DNA of 64,000 nucleotides from JAJTFA01 sp044351265 (lineage in GTDB: Bacteria > Bacteroidota > Bacteroidia > UKL13-3). The stretch spans positions 49,686-113,685 of the forward strand of contig JBILGC010000002.1 in NCBI GenBank assembly GCA_044351265.1. The letters run 5' to 3'. Positions within the stretch are counted from its first letter, which is position 1. The number at the start of each line of letters is the position of its first letter. A program made the position numbers and the translations under genes. The notes below the pieces were generated by a model, which saw only the letters and a list, made by a program, of their open reading frames with translations, was not told the origin of the DNA and ran no database searches. Below, piece by piece: positions 8,948 to 16,759 of this stretch.

Positions 8948-10423
8948 ATGAAACACATCCTCATCATCGGTTCGGGCATAGCAGGCATTGCCACATCCAT
9001 TAGGTTGGCTTGCGCAGGCTATCGTGTTTCGGTTTTAGAAGCCAATGCCTATCCGGGAGGAAAACTATCTGAGGTAAATGGCAACGGCTTTAGATTTGAT
9101 GCGGGCCCTTCCCTATTTACTTTGCCGCACCAGGTTGATGAATTGTTTACCCTTGCAGGAAAAAACCCTGCTGATTATTTTAATTACATACAACTGGAAA
9201 AAGCGTGTTGCTATTTTTTTGATGATGGCATACGCTTTGCAGCCTACCATAATCAGGAGTTAATGGCGGCCGAACTAAAATCGCAATTGGGTATTGCTGA
9301 TGTGTCGCCCTTTTTTAATCATTTAAAAAATGCGCAATTCCGCTATGAGCTCACTGCGCCTATTTTTATAAAGCACAGCCTTCACCGGATAAACAGCTAC
9401 ACCAAACTCCAAACCCTAAAAGGTATAGCAAATGCATGGCGAATTGGCCTTTGGGGCAGCATGAATGCAGAAAACAAACGTGTGCTTAAAAGCCCCCATC
9501 TGGTTCAATACTTTAACCGCTTTGCAACCTATAATGGCAGTAGTCCCTACAAAGCCCCTGCCCTGCTCAATATGATACCACACTTGGAACATGGCATTGG
9601 ATCTTTTTTTCCGGTGGGTGGTATGCACCAAATTACACAAAGCCTATTTAAACTGGCAAAGGAGCTGGGCGTTTCCTTTCATTTCAATGCTCGGGTTGAG
9701 GAGATTATTACAGATAAGAAAAGAACAACAGGTGCAATAGCTAACGGCAAGCCTATAGCGGCTGATTATGTGGTGAGCAATGCCGATGTGCATCAAACCT
9801 ATCGCAGGTTATTGCCCGGGCATAAAGCCCCTGAAAAAATTCTGAAACAAGAAAAATCATCGTCTGCACTTATTTTTTACTGGGGCATAAGCAACACGTT
9901 TGCGCAACTGGATTTGCACAATGTGTTTTTTTCATCAAACTATGAGGCAGAGTTTGATTGCCTGTTTAATAAAAAAACCATTTTCGCAGACCCAACTGTT
10001 TATATAAATATTACCTCTAAATACGCTCCGGCAGATGCTCCGGCAGGTTGCGAAAACTGGTTTGTGATGATAAACGTGCCCAACAACAGTGGTCAGGATT
10101 GGGATACCGAAATAAAGAAAGCAAAAACCTATATCATTAAAAAATTATCGCGATTGCTCCATACAGAAATTGAACCATTAATTACATATGAATCTGTTTT
10201 AGATCCGCGAAGCATTGAGCAAAAAACCGGTAGTTTTGCAGGAGCGCTTTATGGCAATGCAAGCAACAATATGTTTGCTGCATTTTTGCGTCATAAAAAC
10301 TTTAGCAGCAATATCAAGGGTTTGTATTTTTGCGGGGGCAGCGTGCACCCGGGTGGCGGCATACCGCTTTGCCTAAACAGTGCTCGCATTGTGGCACAAC
10401 TTATAAATGAAGATGATGCATGA
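8948..10423 (+). CDS. crtD: CrtD-type carotenoid desaturase
   Basis: Member of the CrtI/CrtD FAD-dependent desaturase family, 491 residues. The Rossmann motif GSGIAGIATS starts at 8, PGGKL near 38 completes the FAD site, and CGGSVHPGGGIPLCL near the C-terminus corresponds to the family signature. It overlaps the cruF-type gene by 4 nt (ATGA), and in Bacteroidota such pairs carry out C-1,2 hydration and C-3,4 desaturation of the psi end (as in myxol and saproxanthin synthesis). The specific 3,4-desaturase role is inferred from this pairing; the family alone would also allow another phytoene/carotene desaturase. Confidence 0.85.
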   Translation: MKHILIIGSGIAGIATSIRLACAGYRVSVLEANAYPGGKLSEVNGNGFRFDAGPSLFTLPHQVDELFTLAGKNPADYFNYIQLEKACCYFFDDGIRFAAYHNQELMAAELKSQLGIADVSPFFNHLKNAQFRYELTAPIFIKHSLHRINSYTKLQTLKGIANAWRIGLWGSMNAENKRVLKSPHLVQYFNRFATYNGSSPYKAPALLNMIPHLEHGIGSFFPVGGMHQITQSLFKLAKELGVSFHFNARVEEIITDKKRTTGAIANGKPIAADYVVSNADVHQTYRRLLPGHKAPEKILKQEKSSSALIFYWGISNTFAQLDLHNVFFSSNYEAEFDCLFNKKTIFADPTVYINITSKYAPADAPAGCENWFVMINVPNNSGQDWDTEIKKAKTYIIKKLSRLLHTEIEPLITYESVLDPRSIEQKTGSFAGALYGNASNNMFAAFLRHKNFSSNIKGLYFCGGSVHPGGGIPLCLNSARIVAQLINEDDA

Positions 10424-11049
10424 ATAAGAAACAAGCTTCTGCTGTTTTAGTATTACTAATTTTATATGCCGTTGGCGCAATTGGCTCCATTACAGGCCGG
10501 TGGCAGGTTATGCACCTAACGCCCATAAACCTGCTTATTAGCACAGTCATTTTGTTTGCGTTTCATCCGGTAAACGAAAGGGCTTTACTCGTTTATGCGC
10601 TGGTGGTTTTTGTGTGTGGTTTTTTAATTGAGTGGGCCGGGGTAGAAACAGGCCGCATTTTCGGAAGCTATTTTTATGGCAATAATCTTGGTATAAAACT
10701 GTTTGATGTGCCGCTTATTATTGGTATAAACTGGCTGCTGCTAAGCTACTGCTCATCTGTAATTGCATCAAATATTGTTGGCAATAAAAATGCTGTATTG
10801 CTTTCAGCTATTGGTGCCTTAATGATGGTGCTTGTAGATTTTTTTATTGAGCAGCGTGCCCCTGATTTTGATTTCTGGTATTGGCAAAACAATGTGGTGC
10901 CTTTGCAAAATTATACTGCATGGTTTGCTTTTGCTTTTGCATTTAATTTTCTGTTTTTTAAACTTCACATCAACAATAAAAATCCTATTGCGCCCGTGCT
11001 TTATTTATTGCAATTGCTATTTTTTGTAGCATTATTTTTTCTTCTTTAA
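10420..11049 (+). CDS. cruF: CruF-type carotenoid 1,2-hydratase (Caroten_synth family)
   Basis: Integral membrane protein of 209 residues with about six or seven hydrophobic segments. It matches the carotenoid synthesis protein family that contains CruF and the archaeal bisanhydrobacterioruberin hydratase: the conserved region GFLIEWAGVETGRIFGSY (about 67-85), the following Y.N.LG..LF.VP segment and the acidic helix MMVLVDFFIEQRAPDFDFW are characteristic. The predicted role is addition of water across the C-1,2 double bond of an acyclic carotenoid end. Its start overlaps the crtD stop by 4 nt, which supports a joint pathway step. Confidence 0.87.
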   Translation: MNKKQASAVLVLLILYAVGAIGSITGRWQVMHLTPINLLISTVILFAFHPVNERALLVYALVVFVCGFLIEWAGVETGRIFGSYFYGNNLGIKLFDVPLIIGINWLLLSYCSSVIASNIVGNKNAVLLSAIGALMMVLVDFFIEQRAPDFDFWYWQNNVVPLQNYTAWFAFAFAFNFLFFKLHINNKNPIAPVLYLLQLLFFVALFFLL

Positions 11050-11072
11050 GGGTGTTGCTACTTTCGTTTAGG

Positions 11073-11771
11073 ATGAGCGAAGAATCAAAACTATTTAGCA
11101 TAAAACAATGGGCAGAAGACGACAGGCCACGCGAGAAGCTATTGATGAAGGGAAAGACTTCTTTAAGCGATGCCGAGTTGTTGGCCATACTTATTGCCAC
11201 GGGCACACGTGAGCTAACCGCATTTGATTTGGGGCAGCAGGTACTTAACCTCTCCAACAACAACCTTAATGAGTTGGGAAAACTTGGCATAAAGGATTTA
11301 CAAAAAATTAAAGGTGTAGGAAAAGCAAAAGCCATTACCATTGCTGCCGCGCTGGAACTTGGCCGCAGAAGAAAAGAAACAGAGCCGCTGCAGCGCAGTG
11401 CATTTACCTCCAGCAAAGATGCATACCAATACTTTGAGCCCATGCTGGCCGATTTGAAACATGAAGAGTTTTGGGTATTGCTCCTCAATCGTTCCAATAA
11501 ATTTATTGGCGCAAAACGTATTAGCGAAGGCGGGGTTAGCGGCACGGTTGCCGATCCGAAAATTATTATGAGATACGCCATTGATGAACTGGCCTCTTGC
11601 ATTATCCTTTGCCACAACCACCCCTCCGGCTCAGTAAAACCAAGCGAAGCAGACCTGCGCTTAACCGATAAAATCAGGCACGCTGCAACATTGCTCGACA
11701 TTCATCTGATAGATCATATTATTATCGGAGAAAAAACATACTTCAGTTTTGCAGATGAGGGCAAACTCTAA
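11073..11771 (+). CDS. radC: RadC/JAB-domain DNA repair family protein
   Basis: The 232-residue product has an N-terminal UPF0758 region with a helix-hairpin-helix (LGIKDLQKIKGVGKAKA, about 71-87) and a C-terminal JAMM/JAB domain with the metal motif HNHPSG (181-186) followed by S.AD. The longer reading frame opens at a GTG at 11052, but the ATG at 11073 (MSEESKL) gives the family N-terminus. The gene begins 23 nt after cruF. Despite the name, a direct role of RadC in recombination repair has not held up in E. coli, so the function remains uncertain. Confidence 0.92.
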   Translation: MSEESKLFSIKQWAEDDRPREKLLMKGKTSLSDAELLAILIATGTRELTAFDLGQQVLNLSNNNLNELGKLGIKDLQKIKGVGKAKAITIAAALELGRRRKETEPLQRSAFTSSKDAYQYFEPMLADLKHEEFWVLLLNRSNKFIGAKRISEGGVSGTVADPKIIMRYAIDELASCIILCHNHPSGSVKPSEADLRLTDKIRHAATLLDIHLIDHIIIGEKTYFSFADEGKL

Positions 11772-11778
11772 ACCGGTG

Positions 11779-11808
11779 TTTGATTTGAGCAACATTCCCC
11801 TATTTTTG
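11779..11808 (+). promoter_or_regulatory. Bacteroidota-type promoter for gtrA-like gene
   Basis: TTTG (11779-11782), an 18-base spacer, then TATTTTTG (11801-11808) match the TTTG / TAnnTTTG promoter consensus of Bacteroidota in full. The predicted transcription start is about 5-7 bases after the box, at or just before the ATG at 11816, so the mRNA would be leaderless or nearly so. Confidence 0.65.
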
Positions 11809-11815
11809 CTACTAC

Positions 11816-12331
11816 ATGGCAGGTGTTTTACACAACATACGCAAACAAATCAGAAAGCATCCCTTTCTGCATAAGTTCATCAAGTTTTGTTTTGTTGGTG
11901 CGGCCAGTGCAATGGTAAGTTTATTTGTTTTCTGGGTGTTTTCTATGCAGTTTCCGCAATACAATCTTTTAGGTAAGGCCATTGGCTATGCAATAGGTTT
12001 TTTTGTGGGCTTTACCCTTAATAAATTCTGGACTTATGTTGATCGAGCAGATGATGGAGAAAAATACCTGATGAAGTACGTGATTGTTTATGCGGCCACT
12101 TTTTTGGTTTACCTTATTTTTAATTACACCTGTGATCATCTTTTGCGCCTGCACCAGCCCGTTTATTGGGTGCTGGACTGGCTTCAATTGCATGAGGTTG
12201 CAGAATGGGCTTATAGGTATGATACAACCGTATCAAATGCAGCATCAATTGTGGTTAATGCCGTGTTAAATTTTTTGGGAACCAATTTTCTGGTGTTTAG
12301 GGTGCCAAAACCCGAAGAGCTTTTTGATTAA
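11816..12331 (+). CDS. GtrA-like membrane protein
   Basis: A 171-residue protein with four hydrophobic segments (about 24-45, 53-72, 91-110 and 135-160) of the GtrA/DPMS family, which includes flippase-like proteins that help move lipid-linked sugars across the membrane. The start FIKFCFVGAASAMVSLFVFW and the closing VLNFLGTNFLVFR are characteristic. The loop between the third and fourth helices (about 110-140) is longer than in minimal GtrA proteins. Its stop overlaps the end of the convergent gene by 4 nt. No glycosyltransferase is adjacent, so the substrate is unknown. Confidence 0.85.
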   Translation: MAGVLHNIRKQIRKHPFLHKFIKFCFVGAASAMVSLFVFWVFSMQFPQYNLLGKAIGYAIGFFVGFTLNKFWTYVDRADDGEKYLMKYVIVYAATFLVYLIFNYTCDHLLRLHQPVYWVLDWLQLHEVAEWAYRYDTTVSNAASIVVNAVLNFLGTNFLVFRVPKPEELFD

Positions 12332-13569
12332 TCTTTCTTCTTCAATTTCTTCTTTTGCTGGGCGCTCATGCTATTAATTCTCTTGTAATATCCTGTTTTG
12401 CTAGACTTAACCCAGATGGTTATTTTTTGGCCTCTCTTTAGCTTGTCTGATTTAAGCTTATTCCAAGATTTTATTTCTTTCGGGGTTACATCAAACCAAT
12501 CTGCCACATCTGTTAGAATATCTCCTTTTTTTACGGTATAGCTAACCCTTTTCTTATCAAACTTCGTTGTTTCACCGGGCGCTTGTTGCTCGGCTGTTTC
12601 TGTTGGTGTTGAGGTTTTTGTTGTATCTGCTTGTGCCTGCTGAATAGCAACCGGAGCAAACTCTGTTGGTTTGGGTAGCGGGTTGTAAACAGTGTCTTTT
12701 AACAGCTCAAATAACTTTCCTTTGGTTTTGGGTAAATAAATCCAATAGCCATCTACGTTGTAAGGTATAATATCCTTTTTAAATACAGGGTTAAGCTTAC
12801 GAAGCTGCTCCAGTGGAATATCTATGGTTGCAGATATTTGCTGAAACGAAAGCCACTTGTTTACCAAAACACTGTCGTTCTCATTAAACAGCTCCGGATA
12901 AACAGGCTTTATGCCGTGTTCCTTATAATAATTCATGATGTATGCCGCAGCAACAAAACGCGGATACACATCTCGCGTATTTTCAGGAATAAAGGGGTAT
13001 ACATCCCAAAAATAAAGGCTGTTGCCTGCCATGCGTATGCATTTATTTAGCATTACCGGAGAGCATGCATAAGATGCAATTACCAGTGGCCACTGTTTAT
13101 AAATGCTGAACAGGTCTTTGAAATGAGTAACCGCAGTTGTTGTAGATTTTCTGATGTCTTTTCTTTCATCAACAAAAGAATTTACCTTCAGCTTATACAT
13201 TTTTGAAACATTGTACATCATCATCCACATACCTGTTGCGCCATAAGGATTTTGTGAAAGCGGGTCAAGCTCAGAAAGTGCAACGGCAAGATATTTTAAA
13301 TCGATTGGAAGATTTTTTGCGCGAAGCGCCTTTTCAATCATCGGAAAATAAACCTTGCTCATGCCAATAATCTCTCTGGTTTTTTCGGGGTTTTCCAGAT
13401 AAGCATCAATATGTTTTTTTACTTGTGGATGATAGCTTAAATCAACTGGCGATTTTAAAACGGCAAGCCGGGTTTGGTATTGCTCTTCTGTGCCGGTTTT
13501 TATCTGCGCATTGCCGTTAAAAGCCAAAAGCGGGCCAATTAAATTTAATAATAATAAAAGTTTTTTCAT
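12328..13569 (-). CDS. MltD-like lytic transglycosylase homologue with LysM, active site degenerate
   Basis: A secreted 413-residue protein: signal peptide 1-22 (MKKLLLLL to NAQ), an SLT/MltD-like domain at about 50-225, a variable linker rich in Thr, Pro and Gln (about 285-320), and one LysM peptidoglycan-binding domain at about 328-372 (YTVKKGDILTDVADWFDVTP). The SLT scaffold is well preserved, including LKYLAVAL, YGATGMW and VNSFVDERKD. However, the catalytic Glu of the usual ESAL/F-N/D-P motif is Leu98, and the usual NAGPG segment reads ACSPV. It may bind but not cleave peptidoglycan. I start at MKKLLLL rather than the ATG at 13611, because this gives a proper signal peptide and avoids overlap with gatA. 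Confidence 0.85.
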   Translation of the reverse strand: MKKLLLLLNLIGPLLAFNGNAQIKTGTEEQYQTRLAVLKSPVDLSYHPQVKKHIDAYLENPEKTREIIGMSKVYFPMIEKALRAKNLPIDLKYLAVALSELDPLSQNPYGATGMWMMMYNVSKMYKLKVNSFVDERKDIRKSTTTAVTHFKDLFSIYKQWPLVIASYACSPVMLNKCIRMAGNSLYFWDVYPFIPENTRDVYPRFVAAAYIMNYYKEHGIKPVYPELFNENDSVLVNKWLSFQQISATIDIPLEQLRKLNPVFKKDIIPYNVDGYWIYLPKTKGKLFELLKDTVYNPLPKPTEFAPVAIQQAQADTTKTSTPTETAEQQAPGETTKFDKKRVSYTVKKGDILTDVADWFDVTPKEIKSWNKLKSDKLKRGQKITIWVKSSKTGYYKRINSMSAQQKKKLKKKD

Positions 13570-13588
13570 CACAGAACTACCTTCAGAA

Positions 13589-14998
13589 TTATAGTGTTTG
13601 TGCAAGAGCAAGAAGTTCGTCCTCGTAAAAATTATTGCCCATTAATTGCACGCCTATTGGCAGCCCGTTGCTGTGCGTGCCGCAAGGCACAGAAACCGCT
13701 GGGTGGCCCGATATATTGGCATGAACAGTAAAAATATCGGCCAAATACATTGCAATCGGATCAGTTGATTTTTCGCCTGCTTTAAATGCGGGCGTTGGTG
13801 TAGTGGGTAAAAGAATAAAGTCAAATTTTTCAAACAGTTCATTGGTTTTTTGCTGCACCAGTTTTCTTACTTGTTGTGCCTTGCTGTAGTAGGCATCAAA
13901 AAAACCCGCTGATAACACAAAGGTTCCTAGCATAATTCTTCTTTTCACTTCAGGGCCAAAACCTTCACTACGCGATTTTTTAAAGGTTTCTTCTAAGTCT
14001 TTTGCCTTTGGGCTTCTGTATCCATACATCAATCCGGAAAAACGCGATAGGTTTGAAGAGGCCTCTGCGGTAGTTAGCACATAATATATAGGCACCAATA
14101 CATCTAAAAGCGGAAAACTTATTTCTTCAATATGATGCCCTTGTAATTTAAGTTTTTCTATGGTTGCCTCTACTGCCTTTTTTACTTCCGGATCAACTCC
14201 TTCGTGATATAACCCTTCCTTCATTACCGCAATCTTGGCGCCTGTCTTTGTTGTGGTTTGTTTAAACTGCGGAACCGGCTTGGCGGAGGTGGTTGCATCA
14301 TGCGGGTCAATTCCGGCAATTACCTCCATAATAGTTTGCATATCTGAAATGCTTGAGGTAAGTGGCCCAATCTGATCAAATGATGAAGCATATGCAATCA
14401 GGCCATAACGCGATACCCGGCCATAGGTTGGTTTAAGCCCGTAAACACCGCAAAAAGCGGCCGGCTGCCTAACAGAACCTCCCGTATCAGAGCCTAATGT
14501 AGCTAAACACAAATCGGCTTGCACAGCAACCGCTGCGCCACCGGAAGAGCCTCCGGAAACATGCTCGTTGTTGGCAGCATTAAGCACCCTGCCAAATGCT
14601 GAATTTTCATTTGATGCACCCATAGCAAACTCATCACAATTGAGTCTGCCAATAATAATCGCGTCTTCAGCCAATAGCCTTTCTACAACAGTAGCTGAAT
14701 AAACAGACTCAAACCCTTCAAGAATTTTAGAAGAAGCAGAAGCCTTGTGCGCTTTATAACAAATATTGTCTTTAATGCCAATAACCATTCCGGCAAGTTT
14801 ACCTGCCGTACCATTTTTTATTTTTTGCTCGATGTGCTCTGAAGCATGTAACGCCTCTTCTGCCCAAACCTCCAAAAACGCATTGAGTGATTTCTGTTTT
14901 TCAATATTCTCCAGATAATACGAAACAAGACCACGCATGGTGATCTTGCCTGCCAATAAATCGGCATTTATTTCTTTAAGACTGCTATATCTTTTCAC
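13589..14998 (-). CDS. gatA: Asp-tRNA(Asn)/Glu-tRNA(Gln) amidotransferase subunit A
   Basis: Amidase-signature subunit of GatCAB, which releases ammonia from glutamine to amidate mischarged Glu-tRNA(Gln) or Asp-tRNA(Asn). The catalytic Ser-cisSer-Lys triad is visible: Lys76 (GIKDN), Ser151 (SGGSSGG) and nucleophile Ser175 (DTGGSVRQP). GLKPTYGRVSRYG and the C-terminal NFYEDELLALA are GatA hallmarks. The length is 469 residues, close to the family norm. gatB and gatC are not in the window. The gene starts 3 nt after the tatA stop and is followed 19 nt later by the transglycosylase homologue. Confidence 0.96.
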   Translation of the reverse strand: MKRYSSLKEINADLLAGKITMRGLVSYYLENIEKQKSLNAFLEVWAEEALHASEHIEQKIKNGTAGKLAGMVIGIKDNICYKAHKASASSKILEGFESVYSATVVERLLAEDAIIIGRLNCDEFAMGASNENSAFGRVLNAANNEHVSGGSSGGAAVAVQADLCLATLGSDTGGSVRQPAAFCGVYGLKPTYGRVSRYGLIAYASSFDQIGPLTSSISDMQTIMEVIAGIDPHDATTSAKPVPQFKQTTTKTGAKIAVMKEGLYHEGVDPEVKKAVEATIEKLKLQGHHIEEISFPLLDVLVPIYYVLTTAEASSNLSRFSGLMYGYRSPKAKDLEETFKKSRSEGFGPEVKRRIMLGTFVLSAGFFDAYYSKAQQVRKLVQQKTNELFEKFDFILLPTTPTPAFKAGEKSTDPIAMYLADIFTVHANISGHPAVSVPCGTHSNGLPIGVQLMGNNFYEDELLALAQTL

Positions 14999-15001
14999 CG
15001 A

Positions 15002-15211
15002 TTATTTGCTTTCTTCCTTGTCTTTTTCTTTCATGCCCTCCTCTATCTGTGATTTCACATTTTTCTTTGCATCATTAAATTCTCTGATGCCCTGGCCTAC
15101 GCCACGCATTAATTCAGGAATTTTTTTGCCGCCAAACAACAATAATATAGCAAGGATAATTAGTATCCATTCTCCACCGCCAAGGTTTCCTAGAAAAAGT
15201 AATGTCTTCAT
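15002..15211 (-). CDS. tatA: Sec-independent translocase protein TatA
   Basis: A 69-residue protein with the TatA/E layout: a single N-terminal transmembrane helix (about 14-26, EWILIILAILLLF), the FGGKKIPEL hinge, an amphipathic helix (RGVGQGIREFNDAKK) and a charged Lys/Glu C-terminal tail. TatA oligomers form the passage for folded proteins with twin-arginine signals. TatC is not nearby. It is probably co-transcribed with gatA, which follows after 3 nt. Confidence 0.93.
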   Translation of the reverse strand: MKTLLFLGNLGGGEWILIILAILLLFGGKKIPELMRGVGQGIREFNDAKKNVKSQIEEGMKEKDKEESK

Positions 15212-15269
15212 TTGTTAAAAATAAATTAGCGTACGAAATTAATTTTTTATTTGAAATAAATATATGTGA

Positions 15270-16484
15270 CTAGAGCTGCACTTGTTTTTTTAGCTGCGCC
15301 ACTTCACGAGCGTTTAACTCACGCCATTCTCCGCGTTTCATTCCTTTTTTGTTAAAGCCTGCATAAACTACTCTATCCAACTTATCTAGCGAATACCCTA
15401 GAGATTCAAAAAGGCGGTGCACAATTCTGTTTTTTCCGCTATGCAACTCTACCATCACTTCGTTTTTATGTGCGGGGTCTGGCATAACAACCGCATCAGG
15501 CTTCATAAAACCATCTTCCAACTCTAAACCATTGGCCAACTCCCACAAATGCTCGCCTTTAAAATTTTTATTAAGTGTTGCTTTATATACTTTCTGTACT
15601 CCGTATTTGGGGTGCATCAGGCGCTGAGAAAGCTCGCCATCGTTGGTTAAAATTAGCACACCTGTTGTATTCCTATCTAATCTTCCGATGGGGTAAACCC
15701 TTGGCAAATCATGTCCAATAAGCAAGTCTGTTACAATTCTTCTCTTATCAGGATCGTCTAAAGATGTAATCGTATCTTTAGGCTTGTTCATAATGATGTA
15801 GGCTTTTCTTTCGGTTGATAAGCGCTCGTTATTAAACTTCACTTCATCTCCAGGCCTTACCTTTTTGCCAAGCTCTGTTACTATATTGCCATTCACGCTC
15901 ACCAGCCCTGCAGCAATCAACTCATCGGCTTCTCTTCTGGAGCAAACACCTGCATTGGAAAGATATCTGTTAAGCCTTATTTCACCATCAAAAGATTCGG
16001 GTTGATTATCATTTTCTTTGCGCTTTTTTTCATAGGATTTTTGATAACCCTTTTTATAAGCAAACTTATTGTCGGTATTCTTTTTTGAAAAGCTTCGTTT
16101 TTCTGAACTCCTTCTTTCGCCTTGCTTATCTCTGCCAGATTCAAATATTGGTTTGCGGCTATCTGTTTGTTTGTTTGTGCGGTTGCGCCCAAATGGCTTT
16201 TCTTTCTCGTTTTTGGAGGCTATTCTCTTTTCTGCCAAACGTGCCTTAGCTTTATCTATGGTGTTGGTGCGGCCTGCTTTTTCTGTAGGTTTTCCAAATC
16301 TGGTTTTTGCTCCTTCTTGTTCTGGTTTATTCTTTGAAGAAAATGACGGTCTGGTTTTTTTAAAGGGGCCTCTTTTTTCTTCCTTAAATCGGTTATTGCT
16401 TTTGGGGGCTCGGCTGCTGCTTTTTGCCTGACCAAATTTTCCGGAAGGTTTTTTAGCTCCTTGGGGTTGTTTTCTGTTTTTCAT
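15270..16484 (-). CDS. RluB/RluE/RluF-type 23S rRNA pseudouridine synthase with long basic N-terminus
   Basis: Residues from about 165 form a standard pseudouridine synthase of this group: S4 RNA-binding domain (RLNRYLSNAGVCSRREADELI, about 168-190) and a catalytic domain with IGRLDRNTTG (catalytic Asp in RLD) and LTNDGELSQRLMHP. It isomerises a specific uridine in large-subunit rRNA. The first 160 or so residues are low-complexity and rich in Lys, Arg, Ser and Gly, with no fold expected; such extensions are common in Bacteroidota members and probably bind RNA. The exact target among RluB, RluE and RluF cannot be decided here. Confidence 0.9.
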   Translation of the reverse strand: MKNRKQPQGAKKPSGKFGQAKSSSRAPKSNNRFKEEKRGPFKKTRPSFSSKNKPEQEGAKTRFGKPTEKAGRTNTIDKAKARLAEKRIASKNEKEKPFGRNRTNKQTDSRKPIFESGRDKQGERRSSEKRSFSKKNTDNKFAYKKGYQKSYEKKRKENDNQPESFDGEIRLNRYLSNAGVCSRREADELIAAGLVSVNGNIVTELGKKVRPGDEVKFNNERLSTERKAYIIMNKPKDTITSLDDPDKRRIVTDLLIGHDLPRVYPIGRLDRNTTGVLILTNDGELSQRLMHPKYGVQKVYKATLNKNFKGEHLWELANGLELEDGFMKPDAVVMPDPAHKNEVMVELHSGKNRIVHRLFESLGYSLDKLDRVVYAGFNKKGMKRGEWRELNAREVAQLKKQVQL

Positions 16485-16492
16485 GTGCAGAG

Positions 16493-16500
16493 CAAAGGTA
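16493..16500 (-). promoter_or_regulatory. -7 promoter element for pseudouridine synthase gene
   Basis: On the minus strand this reads TACCTTTG, a full match to TAnnTTTG. It lies 8 bases before the ATG at 16484, so transcription would begin almost at the start codon. A -33 TTTG at the standard distance is not evident. Confidence 0.4.
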
Positions 16501-16759
16501 GGTTATTTTTTATGCATGCCTTGTTTTACTTAACACGCATGGGTTTGTGGTTAATCTCATTTTTCAACGAATGTGCACAGCAAAGGCTTTTCTTCTAAAC
16601 TAAAGTTACTGCTAATGAGCGTTTTAGATTCGACCCTTTTATTTTGTGTCTATTAAATTATTTCGGGCCGCGGTATCGTTTGTGTTTTCCGCTATGCTGG
16701 AGCGCTCTAATGCAAAAAAACAGGGTAAATTTGCCTTGCAGCAATAATCACCCTAGCAA

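Noticed and set aside
10985..11701. Open frame of 238 codons on the minus strand
   Set aside because: It is antisense to radC, which has clear HhH and JAMM motifs; the translation is Ser/Leu-rich with no family features.
16485..16759. Gap of 275 bases as a tRNA or small-RNA gene
   Set aside because: No cloverleaf arms, CCA end or strong stem was seen; only promoter-like sequences (TACCTTTG on minus, TAAATTTG on plus) were found.
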